Positions 40,946 through 49,661 of a stretch of 64,000 bases of DNA are shown here, in pieces (within the stretch, counting starts at the first letter, position 1; the number at the start of each line of letters is the position of its first letter). The notes under the pieces are model-generated. The model did not search any database. It had not been told where the DNA came from and saw nothing but the letters and a program-made list of their open reading frames with translations. The stretch covers positions 62,001 to 126,000 of the forward strand of contig JAURYH010000028.1 of assembly GCA_030653975.1 (NCBI GenBank), given 5' to 3'. The DNA is from Hydrogenophaga sp. (GTDB lineage: Bacteria > Pseudomonadota > Gammaproteobacteria > Burkholderiales > Burkholderiaceae_C). Made by a program: the position numbers and the translations under genes.

Positions 40946-41689
40946 TCAGGGTGCCTTGTTTGAGCGCTGGGCTTTCCAGGCGCGCACGGCTTCGGCCATC
41001 GTGGCCGGTTTTTCTTCGGGCAAGGCGCGGCGGCGCCACAGGTATTCGCCCACGAACATGAGCGCGATCAGCGGCCCGCCCAGCAAGTTGGCGAAGGTCG
41101 ACCAGACAACGACCGGTGCCAGCAGGAACAGCAGCGTGGACATCAGCGCCATGCCGGCAAAAAACAGGCTCCAGGCCAGGGTGACCCGGCGCGTGTAAGC
41201 CGCCTGAGCGGGCGAGAGCACGCCCCCGTGCACGCTGCGGGCCATGCGCGTCACCAGCGACTCCTCCGGCCCGAACAGGGTGCGGCCAAAAAACGCCGAC
41301 AACAGGATGTAAACGCCCAGGTGCTCCAGGTAGTAGAGCAACGCCACCTGGCCCTTAAGGAAGGGCCAGAAGCCCACCAGACCCGCCGCCACCGCCAGGC
41401 CGATCAGGGCGCCCAGCCAGCGGACGGGCAAACGCCAGAGTCCCAGCGCCAGCGCCGTGGTCATCGGGGTCAGGGCCAGCGCCGCGCCCCAGCCCGAGGA
41501 CTCGTTGCCCGCGCTGGTGAAATGGGCCGTCAGGGCCCAGGCCACACCGAGCAAGGCAATGCCCAGCCCGCGCAGGACGGGCCACAGCGTCGACTTGCCG
41601 GTTTTTTCCACCGGGCAGTCCGACCCGAGTCCCGTGCCGATCGGCTCGGGCAGCAGGACTTCAACGGCGTCGGGCAAATGGGGTGGCAT
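40946..41689 (-). CDS. COG4648-type membrane protein of aryl-polyene clusters (ApeG-like)
   Basis: The 247-residue protein has about six predicted membrane helices (LGIALLGVAWALTAH, TALALGLWRLPVRWLGAL, LAVAAGLVGFWPF and others) and the conserved KGQVALLYYLEHLGV and LFGPEESLVTRMAR segments of COG4648 proteins. These are encoded in aryl-polyene and related pigment clusters, where their biochemical role is unknown. ATG 41689 is chosen because conserved sequence starts soon after; the frame upstream looks non-coding. It is divergent from the first ketosynthase and marks the left limit of the cluster. Confidence 0.75.
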   Translation of the reverse strand: MPPHLPDAVEVLLPEPIGTGLGSDCPVEKTGKSTLWPVLRGLGIALLGVAWALTAHFTSAGNESSGWGAALALTPMTTALALGLWRLPVRWLGALIGLAVAAGLVGFWPFLKGQVALLYYLEHLGVYILLSAFFGRTLFGPEESLVTRMARSVHGGVLSPAQAAYTRRVTLAWSLFFAGMALMSTLLFLLAPVVVWSTFANLLGGPLIALMFVGEYLWRRRALPEEKPATMAEAVRAWKAQRSNKAP

Positions 41690-41867
41690 CGTGGGGGCGT
41701 TTCGAGTGGGGGGGCGGAGCGGCCGACCCGATGGCGGGCACGCTGTGTGTAGAAGCCGGGCGGTGCTCGACGGAGCCAAGGCAAGCCGGTGGTCAAGAAC
41801 CGCAATTTTAACGAGTCCCCTAGCCGGCACGGCCTATTGAGCGTCCCTACAATGCAGAGGCGCCATC

Positions 41868-43130
41868 TTGCCGACCTTCGCCCCGCCGAGCCCCGCCGTG
41901 ACGTCCCGACTCAGCCCCGTTCGTGTCAGCGCCTACACCGCCGTTTCCGCCCTGGGAGCGGGAAAAACAGCCCATCTCGATGCCGTGGTCCATGGCCGCA
42001 GCGGCCTGACGCCTTTGGGAGCGCACGACTTCGGCATCGCCCCGATGGCCCAGATGCTGGACACCTGGGTCGGCCGCGTGCCGGGCCTCGAAGTGCCTTT
42101 GCCCAAGCCGTGGGCGCATTGGGACTGCCGCAACAACCGCCTGGCCTGGCTGGGCCTGCAGAACGATGGCTTCATGTGTGCCGTGCGACATGCCGCAGAA
42201 CAACACGGTGCGCACCGGGTGGCGCTGGTGCTGGGCTCCTCCACCGCCAGCATCGGGGCCACCGAGGACGGCTACAAAATGCTCGCCCAGTGCGGCGAAT
42301 TCCCGCCTCAGCCCGCCAACCCGGCGTTGCACACCTTGCATTCACTCACCGGTTTTGTACAGGAGGCGCTGGGTCTGCGCGGGCCGGCCCAGACCATTTC
42401 CACCGCCTGCTCGTCCAGCGCCAAGGCCTTTGCCTCAGCCGAACGGCTGATTCGCCTCGGCCTGGCCGACGCCGCCGTGGTGGGCGGGGTGGACAGCCTC
42501 TGCGGCAGCGTCATGTTCGGCTTTCACGCGCTGCAACTGGTCTCGCCCGAGCCCTGCCGCCCGTTCGACACCCGGCGCCAGGGCATCAACATCGGTGAAG
42601 CCGCGGCCTTTGCCCTGCTCGAACGCGGCGCGGGCGGCCTGCAGCTGCTGGGCTGCGGCGAATCCAGCGACGCCCACCACCTTTCGGCACCCGACCCGAA
42701 AGGCCAGGGGGCGGAGGCCGCACTCGACCAGGCGCTGTCCCGGGCCGGCCTGCCCGCCAGCGCCATCGGCTACATCCACCTGCACGGCACCGCCACCCCA
42801 AAAAACGACGACGTGGAAGCCCAGTTGATCGTGCGGCGGTTCGCGCCCGGCACACCGGCCAGCTCCACCAAAGGCATGACGGGTCACACGCTGGGCGCCG
42901 CCGGGGCGCTGGGCGCGGTGTTCAGCCTGCTGGCGCTGGAGTCCGGCGTCCTGCCGGGCACGGTCAACACCGCTTCGGTGGAGCCGGGCATGGTGCCCTT
43001 CCTGCGCGTCGGACCGACACCGGCACGGGTGCGCCATGTGGTGAGCAACGCCTTCGCGTTCGGCGGCAGCAACAGCGTGCTGCTGTTCGGCCAGGCCTCC
43101 GGTCAGGGTCCGGGAGACCGCGACGCATGA
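41868..43130 (+). CDS. Aryl-polyene-type beta-ketoacyl synthase (first KS)
   Basis: The ketosynthase of about 420 residues has the full Cys-His-His triad: STACSSSAKAF (Cys181), LHGTATPKND (His306) and KGMTGHTLGAAGA (His340). WDCRNNRL and GESSDAHH are features shared with the KS at 54122 and typical of APE ketosynthases. It should extend the ACP-bound chain with malonyl units. The start is TTG 41868, with GAGG seven bases upstream, or GTG 41898. Its stop overlaps the next gene, a chain-length-factor-like partner. It leads the plus-strand arm. Confidence 0.88.
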   Translation: MPTFAPPSPAVTSRLSPVRVSAYTAVSALGAGKTAHLDAVVHGRSGLTPLGAHDFGIAPMAQMLDTWVGRVPGLEVPLPKPWAHWDCRNNRLAWLGLQNDGFMCAVRHAAEQHGAHRVALVLGSSTASIGATEDGYKMLAQCGEFPPQPANPALHTLHSLTGFVQEALGLRGPAQTISTACSSSAKAFASAERLIRLGLADAAVVGGVDSLCGSVMFGFHALQLVSPEPCRPFDTRRQGINIGEAAAFALLERGAGGLQLLGCGESSDAHHLSAPDPKGQGAEAALDQALSRAGLPASAIGYIHLHGTATPKNDDVEAQLIVRRFAPGTPASSTKGMTGHTLGAAGALGAVFSLLALESGVLPGTVNTASVEPGMVPFLRVGPTPARVRHVVSNAFAFGGSNSVLLFGQASGQGPGDRDA

Positions 43131-43978
43131 GCGTTTTCACCACGCACATCGAAGGCATCGGACTCTGGGCGCCCAGCCTGCCGGGCTGGCCCACGGCACG
43201 CGCCGTCTTTCGCGGCGAGGCTGCTGCGCAACATCCGCCGCTGCCGGTTCCCTCGCCGCTGATGCTGTCGCCGGCCGAGCGCCGCCGCGCTCCACAGACG
43301 GTGGCGCTGGCGCTGGCCGCCAGCGAAGAGGCCATCCGCGCATCGGGCCAGGATGCCAGCGGCTTGCTCGCCGTCTTCTGCTCGGCGCACGGCGACCTGC
43401 CGGTCATCGACCACCTCTGCAGCACGCTGGTGGACACACCCCTGCTGCTGTCGCCCACCCGGTTCCTGCACGCCATCCACAACGCGCCGGTGGGCCTCTG
43501 GAGCATGCTCAACCACAACACCCACGCCAACACCGCGGTCAGCGGCGCCGCTCACAGCTTCGCCTGCGGCCTGCTGGAAGCGCTGGTGTTGTGCGAGGCC
43601 GAGCGCTGCCCGGTGCTGCTCACCGCCTACGACACGGCGGCCGTGGGGGCCCTCCAGCACACCACCCGCAGCGCAGGCGCGCTGGCCGTGGCACTGGTGC
43701 TGAGCCCCGGTTGCAACGGTCGCACGCAGGCCGTCTGGCGCTGGCGGCTGACGCCGGACCGGGTCGCTGAACCGGCCCTGCGCAGCGGCGCGGCGCGCGC
43801 ACTGTCCGGCAATGGCATGTCGGGCGCGCTGCCGGTGTTCGAAGCGCTGGCGCGCGGCGAGCAGACCACCATCGCGTTGCCGCTCTCGGCCCACCAAGCC
43901 CTGCACATCGACTGGGCTTCGGGGCCACCAGAAGCCCCGGAGCCCGTCCTCGCCGCTGCCACTGGCTGCACCACCTGA
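43127..43978 (+). CDS. KS chain-length-factor-like protein (ApeC-type)
   Basis: The 283-residue protein resembles the N-terminal half of a ketosynthase (Ketoacyl-synt_2 type). The nucleophilic cysteine position reads VSGAAHSFACG instead of TACSSSA, and no catalytic histidine half is present, so it cannot condense alone. In the E. coli APE system the ApeC-type subunit pairs with a ketosynthase as a heterodimer; the coupled upstream KS is the natural partner here. The paralogue at 53322 shows the same reduced form. Confidence 0.82.
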   Translation: MSVFTTHIEGIGLWAPSLPGWPTARAVFRGEAAAQHPPLPVPSPLMLSPAERRRAPQTVALALAASEEAIRASGQDASGLLAVFCSAHGDLPVIDHLCSTLVDTPLLLSPTRFLHAIHNAPVGLWSMLNHNTHANTAVSGAAHSFACGLLEALVLCEAERCPVLLTAYDTAAVGALQHTTRSAGALAVALVLSPGCNGRTQAVWRWRLTPDRVAEPALRSGAARALSGNGMSGALPVFEALARGEQTTIALPLSAHQALHIDWASGPPEAPEPVLAAATGCTT

Positions 43979-44018
43979 ACCCGGACAGCCCAGCCAGCGT
44001 TTGAGGCGATACTTCCCC

Positions 44019-45656
44019 ATGGACCACACATCCCCTCTTCACGACGTCGTCATCCTCGGCGGCGGCCTCGCCGGTCTCACCCTGGCCTTGCAGCTGAAGA
44101 AACGCGATCCCGGTATCGACATCCTGGTGCTGGAGCGGCGCGCCCACCCGGCCCCCGAGGCCATCCACAAGATCGGCGAGTCGTCCGTCGAGATCGGTGC
44201 GCACTACTTCGACAAGGTGCTCGGCCTCGGCGAACACCTCAGGGACAAACAACTGCGCAAGTTTGGCTTCCGCTTCTTTTTCTCCGAGGGCCGGCGCGAC
44301 ATTCACCAGGTCACCGAGATCGGGGCCAGCCGCCACCTGTCGGTGCCCAGCTACCAGATCGATCGCGGCATTTTCGAGAACTTCCTCGCGATCGAAGCCC
44401 AAAACCGGGGCATCCGTTTTGTCGAGACCGCCATGGTGCGGCAGGTTGAGCTGACCGACGGGGAACCGGGTTCCCATGCGACGCACCAGGTGGTTTATCA
44501 ACACCAGGGCGCATCCCACACCGTCAACGCGCGCTGGGTGGTGGACGCCTGTGGCCGCGCCGGCCTGCTCAAGCGCAAACTGAACCTGGCCGAACTCAAC
44601 GACCACCCGGCCCATGCGGTCTGGTTCCGCATCAAGGACCGCATCCACATCGACGGCTGGAGCGACAACACCGCCTGGCGCGAGCGCTGCGACCCGCAGG
44701 CACGCTGGCTCTCCACCAACCACCTGGTGGGCGCCGGCTACTGGGTCTGGCTCATCCCGCTGTCGTCCGGCTCCCACTCGGTCGGCATCGTGGCCGACCC
44801 GGCGATCCACCCCCTCGCCACCATGGACACCTTCGACAAGGCCATGACCTGGCTGGAGCAGTACCAGCCGCTGCTGTTCGACGAACTGGACCCCAAGCGG
44901 CACCTGCTGCAGGACTTTGCCTTCTTCAAGCGCTTCTCCTATGGGTGCAAACAGGTGTTTTCGGCCGACCGCTGGGCCCTCACCGGCGAGGCCGGCCTGT
45001 TCCTCGACCCCTTCTATTCACCGGGCAGCGACTTCATCGCCATCAGCAACACCTACATCACCGAGCTGATCGCCATGGACCGGCGCGGCGAGCGGCTGGG
45101 CGCGCGCGCGCAGATCTTCGACCAGTTGTTCCATTCCTTCTATGACAGCACCATGGTGCTGTACCAGGACCAGTACCCGCTGTTTGGCGATCCGGAAGTG
45201 CTGCCGGTCAAGGTGATCTGGGACTACACCTACTACTGGGGCGTGCTGGCCCAGTTTTTCTTCCACCAGCGCCTGACCGATCTCTCGTCACTCGCGGCTT
45301 TGCGCAGCGAGCTGGCCGAATGCCAGCAACTCAACGGGCAGGTGCAGGCGTTCCTGCGCCGGTGGTCGCTGGTGAGCCAGAAGCGCAATCCGGCGGTGAT
45401 GCTGGACCAGGCCGGGATGCCCTGGTTCGCGGAACTCAACCGCAGCCTGAACGACGATCTGGACACCGAAGCGTTCCTGGTGCGCATCCGCGAATCCCAT
45501 GCCCGCCTGAAACAGCTGGCTGGCGAGATCCTCCAGCGGGCCCGGGATGACCATCCGGACCTCCAGGCTGACGAACTGGCCGCGTTGCTGCCAGCGACCG
45601 CTGACGCGCCGTCGCGTTCGAACGGCGCCCGCATGCTGCCCGAAACGGTTTTCTGA
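44019..45656 (+). CDS. FAD-dependent halogenase-like protein (first of two)
   Basis: The 545-residue flavoprotein has the Rossmann motif VVILGGGLAGL (residues 10-20), the GES motif at 53-55 (HKIGESSVE), a lysine at 81 in RKFGFRF, and WVWLIP at residues 242-247, matching the WxWxIP signature of flavin-dependent halogenases. EAGLFLDPFYSPGSDF is the FAD/product-side loop. Halogenases use FADH2 and a lysine chloramine or hypohalite to halogenate aromatic rings. Xanthomonadins, related aryl polyenes, are brominated, so ring halogenation is plausible. Oxidoreductase function without halide is the main alternative. It follows the KS-CLF pair by 40 bases. Confidence 0.75.
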   Translation: MDHTSPLHDVVILGGGLAGLTLALQLKKRDPGIDILVLERRAHPAPEAIHKIGESSVEIGAHYFDKVLGLGEHLRDKQLRKFGFRFFFSEGRRDIHQVTEIGASRHLSVPSYQIDRGIFENFLAIEAQNRGIRFVETAMVRQVELTDGEPGSHATHQVVYQHQGASHTVNARWVVDACGRAGLLKRKLNLAELNDHPAHAVWFRIKDRIHIDGWSDNTAWRERCDPQARWLSTNHLVGAGYWVWLIPLSSGSHSVGIVADPAIHPLATMDTFDKAMTWLEQYQPLLFDELDPKRHLLQDFAFFKRFSYGCKQVFSADRWALTGEAGLFLDPFYSPGSDFIAISNTYITELIAMDRRGERLGARAQIFDQLFHSFYDSTMVLYQDQYPLFGDPEVLPVKVIWDYTYYWGVLAQFFFHQRLTDLSSLAALRSELAECQQLNGQVQAFLRRWSLVSQKRNPAVMLDQAGMPWFAELNRSLNDDLDTEAFLVRIRESHARLKQLAGEILQRARDDHPDLQADELAALLPATADAPSRSNGARMLPETVF

Positions 45657-45789
45657 AGACCCGGACCACCCACCGTCCTGCCGGTGGCACGGCCTCATGG
45701 CGCTGCATCCGCCGCAAGCTTTCGATCCGGGCGGAGAGACTATCATTCGGGGCTTCCAGCCGCCCATCGGCATTCCAGAGTCCCATCCC

Positions 45790-47124
45790 ATGAATCCAAA
45801 GGCCCAGGGGGAACCAGGCCCAACCTGCGACGTGCTCGTGATCGGCGGCGGCCCGGCCGGCTCGACCGTGGCCAGCCTGCTGGCCGAGAAGGGGCACCAC
45901 GTGGTGGTGCTCGAAAAAGCCCACCACCCCCGCTTCCACATCGGTGAATCCCTGCTGCCGGCCAACCTGCCGCTGTTCGAAAAAATGGGCATCGCCGACC
46001 AGATCAGGGCCATCGGCATGCACAAGCCCGGCGCCGAGTTCGTGTCGCCCGATCACGAAATGGCACAGACGTTTCACTTTGCGGACGCCTGGGACAAGTC
46101 CATGCCCGGCGCCTACCAGGTCCGGCGCGCCGACTTTGACGAGATCCTGTTCCGCCACGCCGCCGGCAAGGGTGCCGTGACGCACGAAGGCGTCAAGGTC
46201 ACGCAAGTGGATTTTCTGGCCGCAGGCGGTGCCGACGTCAGCGCGCGCGGCGACGACGGCCACGAGATGCAATGGCGCGCGCGTTTCGTGATCGACGCCT
46301 CGGGACGCGACACCTTTCTCGCCAACCGCTTCAAGATCAAGCAGCGCAACCCGCGCCACAACAGCTCGGCGGTGTACGCGCACTTTGACGGCGCACGGCG
46401 GCGTGAAGGCGCCGACGAGGGCAACATCACCATCTTCTGGTTTGCCCACGGCTGGTTCTGGTTCATCCCGCTCACCAACGGCACCACCAGCATCGGCATG
46501 GTGACCTGGCCGTACCACATGAAGACACGCGGGCAGCGCAGCCTGCAGCAGTTCATGATGGACAACATCGCCACCTGCGCGCCGCTCGTCGAACGCCTCA
46601 AGGACGCCCGCCAGGTCAGCCCGGCGGAGGCCACCGGCAATTTTTCCTACGTTTCGCAGAGCAACCACGGCCCCAGCTACCTGATGCTGGGTGATGCCTA
46701 CGCCTTCATCGACCCGGTGTTCTCGTCCGGTGTCTGGCTGGCCATGCACAGCGCGGTGGTGGGCGCCGACACCGTCGACACCTGCCTGCGCGAACCGCGG
46801 CGGGCCGGCGCAGCGCTCAAACGCTTCGACCGCGTCATGCGCCACGGACCACGCGAGTTTTCCTGGTTCATCTACCGCGTCACCAACCCCATCATGCGCG
46901 ACTTCCTGATGGGTCCGAGGAACATCCTGCGGGTCAAGGAAGCGATCCTGTCGGTGCTCGCGGGCGACGTGTTCGGCAAGACGCCGATCTGGCGCTCCAT
47001 CCTGGTGTTCAAGGCGATGTATTACACCGCCAACATCCTGCAGCCCAAGCGCGCGTTCATGGCCTGGCAACAGCGCCGCTTCAACATCCGCAAGGTGGAC
47101 GACCCCGCCCTGTACAACGCATGA
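45790..47124 (+). CDS. FAD-dependent halogenase-like protein (second of two)
   Basis: The 444-residue protein has VLVIGGGPAGS (residues 15-25), FHIGESLLPANLPLFEKMGI with GES at 53-55, lysine 79 in GMHKPGAEF, and GWFWFIPLTNG with WxWxIP at 222-227. GESLLP together with the K-P-G-A-E-F context is typical of phenol/pyrrole-type halogenases. It is distinct from the preceding 545-residue protein, so the pair is not a simple tandem copy. The ATG at 45790 sets the start; a 133-base gap precedes it. A flavin reductase would be needed and is not seen in the window. Confidence 0.77.
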   Translation: MNPKAQGEPGPTCDVLVIGGGPAGSTVASLLAEKGHHVVVLEKAHHPRFHIGESLLPANLPLFEKMGIADQIRAIGMHKPGAEFVSPDHEMAQTFHFADAWDKSMPGAYQVRRADFDEILFRHAAGKGAVTHEGVKVTQVDFLAAGGADVSARGDDGHEMQWRARFVIDASGRDTFLANRFKIKQRNPRHNSSAVYAHFDGARRREGADEGNITIFWFAHGWFWFIPLTNGTTSIGMVTWPYHMKTRGQRSLQQFMMDNIATCAPLVERLKDARQVSPAEATGNFSYVSQSNHGPSYLMLGDAYAFIDPVFSSGVWLAMHSAVVGADTVDTCLREPRRAGAALKRFDRVMRHGPREFSWFIYRVTNPIMRDFLMGPRNILRVKEAILSVLAGDVFGKTPIWRSILVFKAMYYTANILQPKRAFMAWQQRRFNIRKVDDPALYNA

Positions 47125-47990
47125 CACCCACGCACAGCCGCCATCCGGCACGGCATCACTTCCAGCGGCTCGCCGCCTGTGCCTTGCTGCTGTGCAGCGC
47201 TGGCCAGGCCGCACACGCCGCCGAAGAAAAGCCCCTGTGGGAAGCCGGCATCGGCGTGGCCACGGTCAGTTTCCCGGCCTATCGGGGATCGGACCAGCGC
47301 CACAACTTTCTCCTGCCCACGCCCTACTTCGTCTACCGTGGCGAGTTCTTCAAGGCCGATCGGGATGGCGTGCGCGCACAGTTGTTCGACTCGGATCGTG
47401 TGGAACTGACCTTTTCGGCCGCGCTCTCGCCGCCGGCCTCCAGCGATGACATCCGCGCGCGCGCCGGCATGCCGGACCTGAAGGCCAACTTCGAACTCGG
47501 GCCGCAACTGAACCTGACCCTCTGGCGCACCGATGATCGCGCCCGCCAGCTCAAACTGCTGCTGCCCCTGCGCGCGGCCTTCACGCTGGAAAAACAGTCC
47601 CGGAGCCTGGGCTGGGTGGTGCACCCCAAGCTCAACCTGGACATCAGCGACCTGTCCGGCTTCCCCGGCTGGAACCTGGGGCTGCAGTTCGGCCCCCTGT
47701 TCGGCGACCGCAAGCAGCACGGCTACTTCTACGGCGTCGACACCGCCTACGCCACCAGCGACCGGCCGGCCTACGCCGCCGGTGGCGGCTTCGCGGGCAT
47801 GCAGGCCATCGTGGGCGTGTCCAAGCGCTATTCCAAACACTGGCTCGGCGCCTTCCTGCGCTACGACAACCTGAGCGGCGCCCGTTTCGTGGACAGCCCC
47901 CTGGTGCGCACCCGGAACTACGTCGCCGCCGGTGTGGCGGTGTCCTGGATCCTGGGTGAATCGACGACGCGCGTCCTGATTGATGAGTGA
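47121..47990 (+). CDS. MipA/OmpV-family outer-membrane protein
   Basis: The 289-residue precursor has a signal peptide ending AGQAAHAAEE and a body of alternating beta strands. It shows WEAGIGVATVSFPAYRGSDQ, the MipA/OmpV start motif, and ends with a strand containing the terminal-region aromatic and hydrophobic pattern (AAGVAVSWILGES). The family forms outer-membrane barrels, including scaffold and porin-like members. Its ATG overlaps the second halogenase-like gene by four bases. A role in positioning or exporting the pigment is inferred only from context. Confidence 0.8.
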   Translation: MTPTHSRHPARHHFQRLAACALLLCSAGQAAHAAEEKPLWEAGIGVATVSFPAYRGSDQRHNFLLPTPYFVYRGEFFKADRDGVRAQLFDSDRVELTFSAALSPPASSDDIRARAGMPDLKANFELGPQLNLTLWRTDDRARQLKLLLPLRAAFTLEKQSRSLGWVVHPKLNLDISDLSGFPGWNLGLQFGPLFGDRKQHGYFYGVDTAYATSDRPAYAAGGGFAGMQAIVGVSKRYSKHWLGAFLRYDNLSGARFVDSPLVRTRNYVAAGVAVSWILGESTTRVLIDE

Positions 47991-48759
47991 GCACCACCCG
48001 CCGAACGGTCCGCTGTGGACGCTGTACGAGCATGTCGCCATGCTCATCGGACTGGGCAGCCTGGCCGCGCTGTGCCTGGCCTGGCTGCCGTTTGCCATGC
48101 TGCTGCACCCGCTGCTGCCACGCACGATCGGCCAGCGCCTGGGTCGCCAGGTCATCATGGGAGGTTTCCGCGCCTACCTGCGCCTGCTCGGCGCCTTGTG
48201 CTCGTGCCGTTTTGACCTGAGCGAACTGGACACGCTGCGCGACCAGGGGCCGCTGATCATCGCCGCCAACCACCCCTCCCTGCTCGACGCGGTGCTGATC
48301 ATCTCGCGGCTGCCCAACGTGGTCTGCGTCATGAAAGCGGTCCTGATGCGGCATCCCTTGTTCGGTTCGGCGGCGCGACTGGCGCGCTACATCCGCAACG
48401 ACGGCATGTTGCAGATCGTCCAGCAAAGCCGTGAAGCGCTGCAGACCGGCGCACAGGTGCTGATGTTTCCCGAAGGCACGCGCACCAGGGCCTTTCCCCT
48501 GGACCCGCTGACGCCGACACTGGGCCTGATCACCCGGCGCTCGGGCGCCCCGGTGCAGACCGTGATCCTGGAGTTTTCGACCCCCTACCTCGGCAAGGCC
48601 TGGCCCCTGTTCCGCAAGCCAACGCTGCCGCTGCACTGCCGCGCCCGCCTGGGTCGCCGCTTCGACGCGCCCACCGACCACCATGCGTTCACCCGGGAAC
48701 TGGAAGCCTATTTCCGGCAGGAAATGACCCCGCCCGCCCAAGCCGTCCAAGATGCCTGA
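47983..48759 (+). CDS. 1-acyl-glycerol-3-phosphate acyltransferase-like (PlsC) protein
   Basis: The 258-residue protein has one or two N-terminal membrane segments and the acyltransferase motifs NHPSLLD (HX4D) and MFPEGTRTR. In E. coli APE clusters an acyltransferase domain is fused to a glycosyltransferase (ApeJ). Here the acyltransferase and the next gene, a family 2 glycosyltransferase, are separate but overlap by eight bases. It may transfer the polyene acyl chain to a lipid or glycan carrier, by inference. ATG 47983 lies inside the end of the OmpV-like gene. Confidence 0.85.
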   Translation: MSEHHPPNGPLWTLYEHVAMLIGLGSLAALCLAWLPFAMLLHPLLPRTIGQRLGRQVIMGGFRAYLRLLGALCSCRFDLSELDTLRDQGPLIIAANHPSLLDAVLIISRLPNVVCVMKAVLMRHPLFGSAARLARYIRNDGMLQIVQQSREALQTGAQVLMFPEGTRTRAFPLDPLTPTLGLITRRSGAPVQTVILEFSTPYLGKAWPLFRKPTLPLHCRARLGRRFDAPTDHHAFTRELEAYFRQEMTPPAQAVQDA

Positions 48760-49519
48760 AACCACCACCGCCCCTTCAACCACCCACCTGGTGTTGATCC
48801 CCAGCTACAACCCCGGCCCCGGGGTGCTGGAAACGGTGCGCCAGGCGCGCGCGCAATGGACACCCGTCTGGGTCGTCGTTGACGGCAGCACCGATGGCAC
48901 CGGCACCAGCCTCCAGGCCATGGCCCAGGGCGACCCCGGACTGCGGGTGATCGTGCTGCCGGAAAACCGCGGCAAAGGTTCGGCCGTGCTCGAAGGCATC
49001 GACCACGCGGCCCGCGCCGGCTTCACCCACGCGCTCACCATGGACTCCGACGGCCAGCACCCGGCGGACCTGATCCCCACCTTCATGGCCGCTTCGTTGA
49101 AGGCGCCCCAGGCCATGGTGCTGGGCAAGCCGGTGTTCGGCCCCGAAGCCCCCGCCCTTCGCGTCAACGGCCGCAAGGTGTCGAACGGCTGGGCGAACCT
49201 GGAAACGCTGTGGATGGGCATCGGCGACTCGCTCTACGGTTTCCGTGTCTACCCCATCGCACCGCTGGCCCGGATCATGCGGGCCAACCCCTTCATGCGG
49301 CGTTTCGACTTCGACCCCGAAGCGGTGGTGCGGCTGTGCTGGGCCGGCGTGCGGCCGCTCAACATCGACGCGCCGGTGCGCTACCTCAGCGCCGAAGAAG
49401 GCGGCGTCTCGCATTTCAAATACCTGCGCGACAACGCCCTGCTCACCTGGATGCACACCCGGCTCTTCCTCGGTTTCGTGCTGCGACTGCCCCTGCTGAT
49501 CTGGCGCAGATTGAAATGA
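48752..49519 (+). CDS. Family 2 glycosyltransferase
   Basis: The 255-residue protein has the GT-A fold: LVLIPSYNPGPGVLETV at the start, VVVDGSTDGTG, and TMDSDGQHPADLIP with the DxD metal motif. The C-terminal region has a hydrophobic, possibly membrane-associated stretch (RLFLGFVLRLPLLIWRR). It corresponds to the glycosyltransferase half of ApeJ. It would add a sugar to the aryl polyene or its lipid carrier. It overlaps the acyltransferase gene and is followed by a dispersed repeat. Confidence 0.87.
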   Translation: MPETTTAPSTTHLVLIPSYNPGPGVLETVRQARAQWTPVWVVVDGSTDGTGTSLQAMAQGDPGLRVIVLPENRGKGSAVLEGIDHAARAGFTHALTMDSDGQHPADLIPTFMAASLKAPQAMVLGKPVFGPEAPALRVNGRKVSNGWANLETLWMGIGDSLYGFRVYPIAPLARIMRANPFMRRFDFDPEAVVRLCWAGVRPLNIDAPVRYLSAEEGGVSHFKYLRDNALLTWMHTRLFLGFVLRLPLLIWRRLK

Positions 49520-49594
49520 CCCCCTGCGCCGCTTCGCGTCTTCCCCCCCGGAAGGGGGGACCCCACCTGTGGCCCGGCAAAGCCGGTTCCACGG
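49520..49594 (+). repeat. Dispersed intergenic repeat, copy A
   Basis: The block starts CCCCTGCGCCGCTTCGCGTC, continues through C- and G-runs able to form a hairpin (CCCCCC with GGGGGG), and ends CCTGTGGCCCGGC...GCCGGTTCCACG. A closely similar copy lies inverted at 60522-60600, so this is a mobile or amplified short element rather than coding sequence. Confidence 0.85.
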
Positions 49595-49661
49595 TGTGTG
49601 CTGGACGGCACCGCTTCCATCCAGGCACCTCGGCAGACGCGTCGCACTATAGAAAGCTGAT

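Noticed and set aside
41848-41853. TACAAT as a -10 box for the first KS gene
   Set aside because: The matching -35 is poor and the resulting start would fall on the GAGG that serves as ribosome site for TTG 41868.
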